A stretch of 64,000 nt of DNA from Welwitschia mirabilis (Eukaryota > Gnetophyta > Gnetopsida > Welwitschiales): positions 157,364,365-157,428,364 of the forward strand of contig JBOZIK010000001.1 in the NCBI GenBank assembly GCA_051453625.1. Reading direction: 5' to 3'. Numbering within the stretch: position 1 is the first letter of the stretch; the number at the start of each line of letters is the position of its first letter. Position numbers and translations under genes: made by a program. The notes beneath the pieces were generated by a model that worked only from the letters and a program-made list of their open reading frames with translations, made no database searches and was not told where the DNA came from. This document shows positions 57,901 to 64,000 of this stretch, piece by piece.

Positions 57901-59140
57901 ATAATTATTGATATTATTTTGATTTAGTTGAATGAATACACCACATAAATGTAAGCATACAATATGTAAATATTTAGTGGATTGTTTACCTAATAAAAAA
58001 ATAATTCTAATCATCATTGGGTTCATTTTAAGTAAAGAATCATATAAAAGAGAAATATATTATACAAGCATCTTTTTGGTTTTTCATAAATTAAAATCAT
58101 ACATTTTTAAAATTTTATAAGTAAAAATAAATGAAAGAAAATACCTCTTTATTTTTCTACTTTATAATAATTCTTTTAAATAAGACACATTTATACATTC
58201 AAGTTCTATCATAAAAACATACTTCATTTATGAAGCTAAGCCAACTTAAAAATCCTATTTATCATTGATAAGTATCTACATTAAAATAGAACTAGGTAAA
58301 ATAAATACATATCTTATTAGAAAGAGATATTAATAAATCTAATTAATTGTGTAACACATCTCTAGAGTCAAAAAGTAGACATCCCTAATGTTTATGCATA
58401 AAAGGAAAGAATAAGAGCCTAAAGTTTAATAAAAAGTATATAAAAAGGATATAAAAATAAACATAACTTAATAAAAATCATATAGAACATTAAAAATAAT
58501 TTGTACTTGCATTAGATAATTTTCTATAAATTAAAATTAATTACAAATTTTCTTAGCTTTTAGAAGATATTAAATCTAAAATATTATAATTAGTTATTTA
58601 AAAATGTAAAAATAAAATAGAATTAATTTCGTTAAACTAAACTCATTACAATACTTATAAAAACTAATTTTAATAATTTTGAATTATTTTAGATGTATTT
58701 TACAGGCTTAAATCTTTAACTATAAAAATTGTCTAAGTTTTAAAATTACCAAACTAATACCCACCACTAACATGGATATAACATTTAATATACTTAGAGT
58801 TTTTCAATGAGTAGATACATTTTGCAAATCTTATTTAATTCTATACAACTTGGATGACTCAAGTTTAACCACAACTCTTTGTAAATTATGAAAATTAAAA
58901 GTTTTTACTTGTTGTTTTTTCTTATAAATTCTAAAATATTTTTATAAAATAAATTCTAAAAATTATTTTAGTCCTAAAAAATTACTATTTTAATACTTTT
59001 AACTTCTTAACATACTTCTAGACCTATTAAAAAAATTTCATAAAATTTTACTTAGTATTAAATGAGTTAACACTTTATTAAGTTGCTTGACTTAAAAAGA
59101 ATAAACAGTAAACTTTAACTAAACTAAGCACAAGAGAAAT
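57901..59140. repeat. Large direct repeat, copy 1
   Basis: It aligns for about 1.2 kb with 60169-61395, offset about 2265 bp (for example AGTTGAATGAATACACCA and TCTAATCATCATTGGGTT). Many substitutions and short indels. Confidence 0.85.
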
Positions 59141-59394
59141 TATACTAGTTTACAGAAATAAAATAAATTAATTACTATTAATTTGTATTATAAATAAATA
59201 AATATAATTATAAGTACTATAATCCTATAATAAGTAATACATAAATTCTATAAATCTTAGGATTTTTCTGAGAAGAAGCATCTAGCCTAAACAGATTCTT
59301 GAGGATTAAACTCATTTACCCTAATAAGACTTTAATGAAAATATGATGTAAAATTCATTTAAATAATAAAACAATGAAACAAAATATGGGTATC

Positions 59395-59620
59395 CAAAAT
59401 TATAGTAAACCCCTTGGTCACGCAGCTAAAATATCCATTAGACACATAGAAACTATGCATATTACGAGGTCCCTCAACTCTCTCCCTTATCTTAGTCTAC
59501 ACCAATGGAAAGGAAGAAAATATATTTATAACCATTGGTAAACTCATCAATTAAGCATGTAAAGAGATCCCTTAACTCTTTCGCTTATCTTAGTATCAGC
59601 TAATGGGAGGAAAAAATGGA
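59395..59620. repeat. Two units of the CATTAGACACATAG repeat, first block
   Basis: It shares CCATTAGACACATAGAA, GAGGTCCCTCAACTCTCTCC and AAGCATGTAAAGAGATCC with 62100-62410. Two units of about 100 bp. Confidence 0.75.
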
Positions 59621-59699
59621 AATCACATGCATAGGCCTAATGCAAGAAATAAAAATAAAATGCTCATAAAAGAAGAACCTACTTGGATGAAAGAATATT

Positions 59700-60068
59700 G
59701 AATTCTTAAAGAAGATTAAACTATTAAAGAAGATTGAGGAAGTGCTAAGCTTTATGATTTTATCTTCAATCTTTTAAAATCCAAGTTCTAAGCTCTAAGC
59801 TTCTAGAACTAAGCTTCAAGCTCCAACTCCACACTCAAGAGGAAGAAAGATTGAGAAAAAAATTTGGTAGCATAAACTTACTTCAATAATACTAGTTTGA
59901 GAATAAGGGAGAGGGTTCTATTTATAGATATATGGTATATCAAAGGTCCTTGATATAATCAATTAAAGACCATCTACATCATTTTACTCATAAAATAAAG
60001 AAATCTCTCTTACTTGATAAGATTAATCAATGACAAGTTGAATGAACTTGTGTAAAAGTGACATTAAC
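59700..60068 (-). promoter_or_regulatory. LTR-like segment with TATA box, ends at N-gap
   Basis: On the minus strand TATAAATAG (59929-59937) is followed by AACCCTCTCC and an A- and T-rich leader. This is arranged like the U3/R boundary of a minus-strand LTR. The 100-N gap at 60069-60168 separates it from repeat copy 2. Confidence 0.4.
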
Positions 60069-60168
60069 NNNNNNNNNNNNNNNNNNNNNNNNNNNNNNNN
60101 NNNNNNNNNNNNNNNNNNNNNNNNNNNNNNNNNNNNNNNNNNNNNNNNNNNNNNNNNNNNNNNNNNNN

Positions 60169-61395
60169 TATTGAGATTATCTTGGTTTAGTTGAATGAAT
60201 ACACCATACAAATGCAAGCATACAATATGTGAATATTTAGTGGGTAATTTTACCTAATAAAAATAAGTCTAATCATCATTGGGTTTATTTTAAGAAAACA
60301 ATGATACAAAAGAAAAATATAATGTATAAGCATCCTTTTTATTTTACATAAAGAAAAATCATACATTTTCAAAGTGTAGTAATTAAAATAAATGAAAGAA
60401 AACATCTCTTCATTCTTCTACATCATAGTAACTCTTTCAAATAAGACATTAATACATACAAGTTCTATCATAAAAACATGCTCCATTTAAGAAACTAAGC
60501 CCACTTGACAACCCCCTTTATCATTGTTGATGTCTATATCAAAATAAAGCTAGGTAGAATATATGCAAATCTTGTTACAAAAAGATATTAATAAAGCTAT
60601 TTAATTGTGCAACACATCTCTAGAATCATTAAGTAGTTATCTGTAATGTTTATGGATGAAAGGAAAGAATAAGAGCCTAAATTTCAATAAATAGTTTATA
60701 AAAAGGATAGAAAAATGACTATAACTTAACTAGAAATCATATATAATATTTAAAATAATTTGGTACTTGTATTAGATAATTTTCTATTATTATTAAAATT
60801 AATTATAATTTTTTAGCTTTTAGAAGACATTAAAACTAAAAATTTATAATTATTTATTTAAAAAATGTAAAAATAAAATAGACTTAATTTCTTTAAACTA
60901 GGCTCATTAAAATATCCATGAAAACTAGTTTTAATAAGTTTGAAATAGCTTAGATGTATTTTATGGGGTCAAACTTTAAACTATAAAAACTGCCTAAGTT
61001 ATTGAATTACTAAATGAATACCCTTCACTAAAATGGCCATAACTTTTAATCTGCTTGGAGTTTTTCAATGCGTAAATATTTTTTAGAAATCTTATTCAAC
61101 TCTCTACAAGTTGTACTACTCCAATCTTATCAAAATGCTCTATAAATTCTTAAAACTAAAACTTTTTGCTTGTTATTTTATACTTATAAATTCTGAATAA
61201 ATTTTAAAAATTATTTTAGCCCTAGAAAAATTACTATTTTAAAACTTTTAACTTCCTAACATAATTTTAAGCCTACAGAAAAAATTTCATACAATTTTAC
61301 TTAGTATTAAATGAGTTATAACTTTCTTAAGTTTCTTGACTTAAACACAATAAAGGGTAAGCTTTAACTAAACTAAGAATAAGAGAAAATTGTTA
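60169..61395. repeat. Large direct repeat, copy 2
   Basis: The partner of 57901-59140; it begins exactly at the edge of the 100-N gap. Confidence 0.85.
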
Positions 61396-62090
61396 CAACC
61401 CGCACTTAGGCTAGACTTAAGAAGCATGAAAAACCATGGGATTTTTTTTTGTTAAACTTAAATAAAATTAGCTTACAAGACATAACTAAACATTACAGCG
61501 GATCAATTAGTTTAAGACTAAGATAATTGTCTCTTAATTACCCATAAGGTATACCTCAGGAGAACTATATGAAGATAGCTCATCTGATTAACACCTCATC
61601 TAACTTAAGGTTAGTTAGGAACCTCATTTAGAAACACACCAGTGGCGTGTGTGAGTTATGGTCGAATGGTTGATTGCATCCACAGCTAAGAAATCATGCC
61701 TACGTATCCTCATCTAGAGGAGATCAGACCACACGTAGTTCTATCTTGGACCTTATTCCCATCTCCACCAATACACATGAGCATATGATGAATCAAGGTA
61801 GTCCGTGTCAGTGGCATATGGGCAAAATTAAGCATAAACCAATGTAAGAAACACAATATCAAACTCAACTGAAGAGAGTATCACAACATATCGACATAAC
61901 ATGTCACCAAAAGGTATTATACATAAATATTTATACACATAAGCATCATAACTATGTATAAAAATATAAGAGACAGCTGGTCAGAAACTCTCAAGGTTAC
62001 AACATTCATTTCTAATTAGGAATTCTAATGCATTAACAATAACAATACATATATATATTAATATAAATCATATATGGATACCCAATGTAT
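61391..62090 (-). repeat. Probable LTR segment
   Basis: It starts TGTTACAACCCGCAC on the plus strand, the reverse of a GGGTTGTAACA LTR end. It holds CACCAGTGGCGTGTGTGAG and other non-coding phrases of moderate GC. No primer site adjoins it and the other end is not found. Confidence 0.35.
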
Positions 62091-62099
62091 ATATAGTAA

Positions 62100-62410
62100 A
62101 CCCCCTGGTCACTTGGCCAAAATATTCATTAGACACATAGAAGCTAAGCCTATCAAGAGGTCCCTCAACTCTTTCCCTTATCTTATTATATGCCAATGGG
62201 AGGGAATAATATATATAAAAATTATGTCCATTAGACGCATAGAAGCTAAGCCTGTCAAGAGGTCCCTCAACTCTCTCCCTCATCTTAGTCTACGCCAATG
62301 GGAAGAAATAATATATATAAATAACCATTAGTGGATCCATCAACTAAGCATGTAAAGAGATCCTTCTAATCTCTCCCTCATCTTATTATCAGCCAATGGA
62401 AGGGATAATA
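62100..62410. repeat. Three units of the CATTAGACACATAG repeat, second block
   Basis: Units start near 62126, 62228 and 62325 (periods about 102 and 97 bp) and share AGGTCCCTCAACTCT and GCCAATGGGA. Open frames on both strands here are produced by the repeat. Confidence 0.85.
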
Positions 62411-64000
62411 TCAATAGTATAACATGATGCAGAAATGTGATTAACACACAGGCATACATACACACATACATTCCAACGTGGTAGGGTACCTTATGGTTGT
62501 TCCTTTTATAACACAATATAAGGAATCTAGTAATATGTAAATATATAAATGGCCAAAGGAAACTAGTCTATATGCCACTAAATTAGATCATCAGTCTCAA
62601 AGGATTTAGTATGATAGAAGTAAACGAACAAGAGAAATTAATTATATGCCTAGCTATCTTTCAACAAGGGTCATAGAAAAATTACTAATGATGCATCATT
62701 TTACACACAAGATAACAAATACTACTTAAGCATTTTCAATTCATAAGCATGGATATATAAGGAAATAAGTTTAAGCTAAATACCTGGATTCTAATAAGGC
62801 ATATTGAGGTAACCATGGACACTAAAGAAAGTGTTAAACCTGCATCATTGGATAACTATACCATTCGTAATATAAATTTATTGCATCACATAAATACATT
62901 TCATTATGAAAAGGAAAAACCATAACTCCTCCTCTTATAATGCTGACATAGTAGCTAAATGTATAATTGAATTATGTATAATGTTAACTAATAATGAAAG
63001 GAATGTAGTCTAGTTATGCCCTTATACATAATTACATATTTTTCTGTAAATTCCATCATATCATAGAAAAGAAAATCACTAATGATATATTATTAATGCA
63101 TAGGATAATGAATAACTACTATAAAATCTTTATCTAAGGAGTCAACATAAGCATTTAACTTTATCTAAATGTATGTCTTATCATAAATTTACTTCTAACA
63201 TTATCCTATACTCGAAAATGCATCATGTTCCCCCTTACATGTGTATACATAAAATGCTAATATAAAATAAGGAACTATTATACATGTCCTATCATATGAT
63301 TTAATATATAAGCAATATATAATAAAATATGATAAGACATGAGGCAACATAACATGATATAATACAAAAGATAATATAGCACACAATATGATCAAGGTAA
63401 CATAGGATAAAATATTGTATTGTTGTGCATATTTCATGATAGAAATAAAACATAACATTATGCACATGAGAGAACCTAAAATATTATAATAGCATTTTAA
63501 GTAGAAATACCACCTACAATAACATCAATTAATATAAGATAATATAATACATTTTGTAAGAATGTGATTTAATATGTTATAGTATAATGTAGGATACAAT
63601 AATATAATTTAACATATTATAACCATAATGCAATGTAATACTTATGCTTATAAAGTAACATAATAAAATATGTTATGGTGTATATGCAAGACAGTACATT
63701 ATGCTTGCCATATCTTATACATGTAAAACATTATAATCATGATATAGTATAATATTTTCATAATTTAATAGAACACAATATTTTATAATGTATGTAACCT
63801 TATGCTCATAGAATAACCTATTACAAATAATGTATTGTTATAACTATTATATGGTACAATATAATCCAATACATACAAAAAATATCATATTATAAATGCA
63901 ATTTTCATAGGGCAATATGCCATATATACTACAATCCTATTACCATGTGATTCAACATATAAGCAATGTAATTATGATGTATTGCATAATAAAATATGAT
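62411..64000. repeat. AT-rich, internally repetitive tail of the window
   Basis: Very AT-rich with recurring ATAATATAAT, AACATRATAT and CATAAT phrases. A 40-60 bp phrase at about 63290-63332 (TATAAGCAAT, AATAAAATATGAT) recurs at about 63942-64000, about 660 bp later. No gene is seen; the open stretch 63467-63201 is a by-product of composition. Confidence 0.45.

Noticed and set aside
62068-62331. Open frames of 71 and 85 codons on both strands
   Set aside because: Created by the ~100-bp tandem units, which are non-coding in the second block as well.

Overview
This window is nuclear DNA of a seed plant with a large, repeat-filled genome. It is AT-rich, and almost everything recognisable is decayed retrotransposon: Ty3/gypsy (one chromovirus-like, one Athila/Tat-like), three Ty1/copia elements plus a copia gag fragment, a LINE remnant, orphan LTR-like repeats, satellites and microsatellites. 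A gymnosperm would fit the nested, long-decayed insertions, but the species cannot be fixed from the sequence. There are no bacterial features, no CRISPR array and no tRNA or rRNA gene that I can see. Seven N-gaps interrupt it: 5456-5456+831 (ends 6287), 22347-22914, 30022-30121, 38530-39028, 43849-43948, 47653-48166 and 60069-60168. Three of these are exactly 100 N, so their true size is unknown.

Layout. 1-2618 and 13451 to about 15330 are two halves of one plus-strand gypsy element. They are split by a complete minus-strand Athila/Tat-like element (2619-13445) whose LTRs, tRNA-Asp-type primer binding site and 5-bp target duplication (CTCTA) can all be read. 15350-16050 is a minus-strand copia gag fragment. 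16.1-18.9 kb is unassigned apart from a degenerate ~115-bp repeat. 18968-21481 is a small LTR element with LTRs of about 285 bp, a perfect tRNA-Met primer site and a polypurine tract but no pol. Its interior holds a CpG-rich, intron-containing, gene-like segment on the opposite strand. 22.9-25.0 kb is unassigned, 25.0-27.4 kb is a LINE remnant, and 27.6-31.1 kb holds low-complexity DNA, a (CA)n tract and an orphan LTR-like copy.

31113-35665 is a complete but decayed Tork-like copia. 36982-41942 is a copia element with target duplication TACAA that has gag but no visible pol. From about 42 to 50.5 kb lies a minus-strand host-gene relic encoding a coiled-coil protein. It is interrupted in a coding exon by a younger Tork/TNT1-like copia (43616-49856). 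The gene reading frame continues on the far side of the insertion. That copia has three LTR copies instead of two, and a CpG-rich segment of about 0.9 kb sits where the start of gag should be.

50.9-51.7 kb is a ~100-bp tandem repeat. 53.0-54.2 kb has a broken plus-strand coding-like stretch, and 54495-55005 is an LTR-like repeat next to a decayed primer site. 57.2-62.4 kb is a large tandem duplication of LTR-like sequence. The window ends in very AT-rich, internally repetitive DNA. No intact, clearly functional protein gene was found. The two best candidates for non-transposon sequence are 19.9-21.1 kb and 42.9-43.6 plus 49.9-50.5 kb, and both carry frameshifts or stops.
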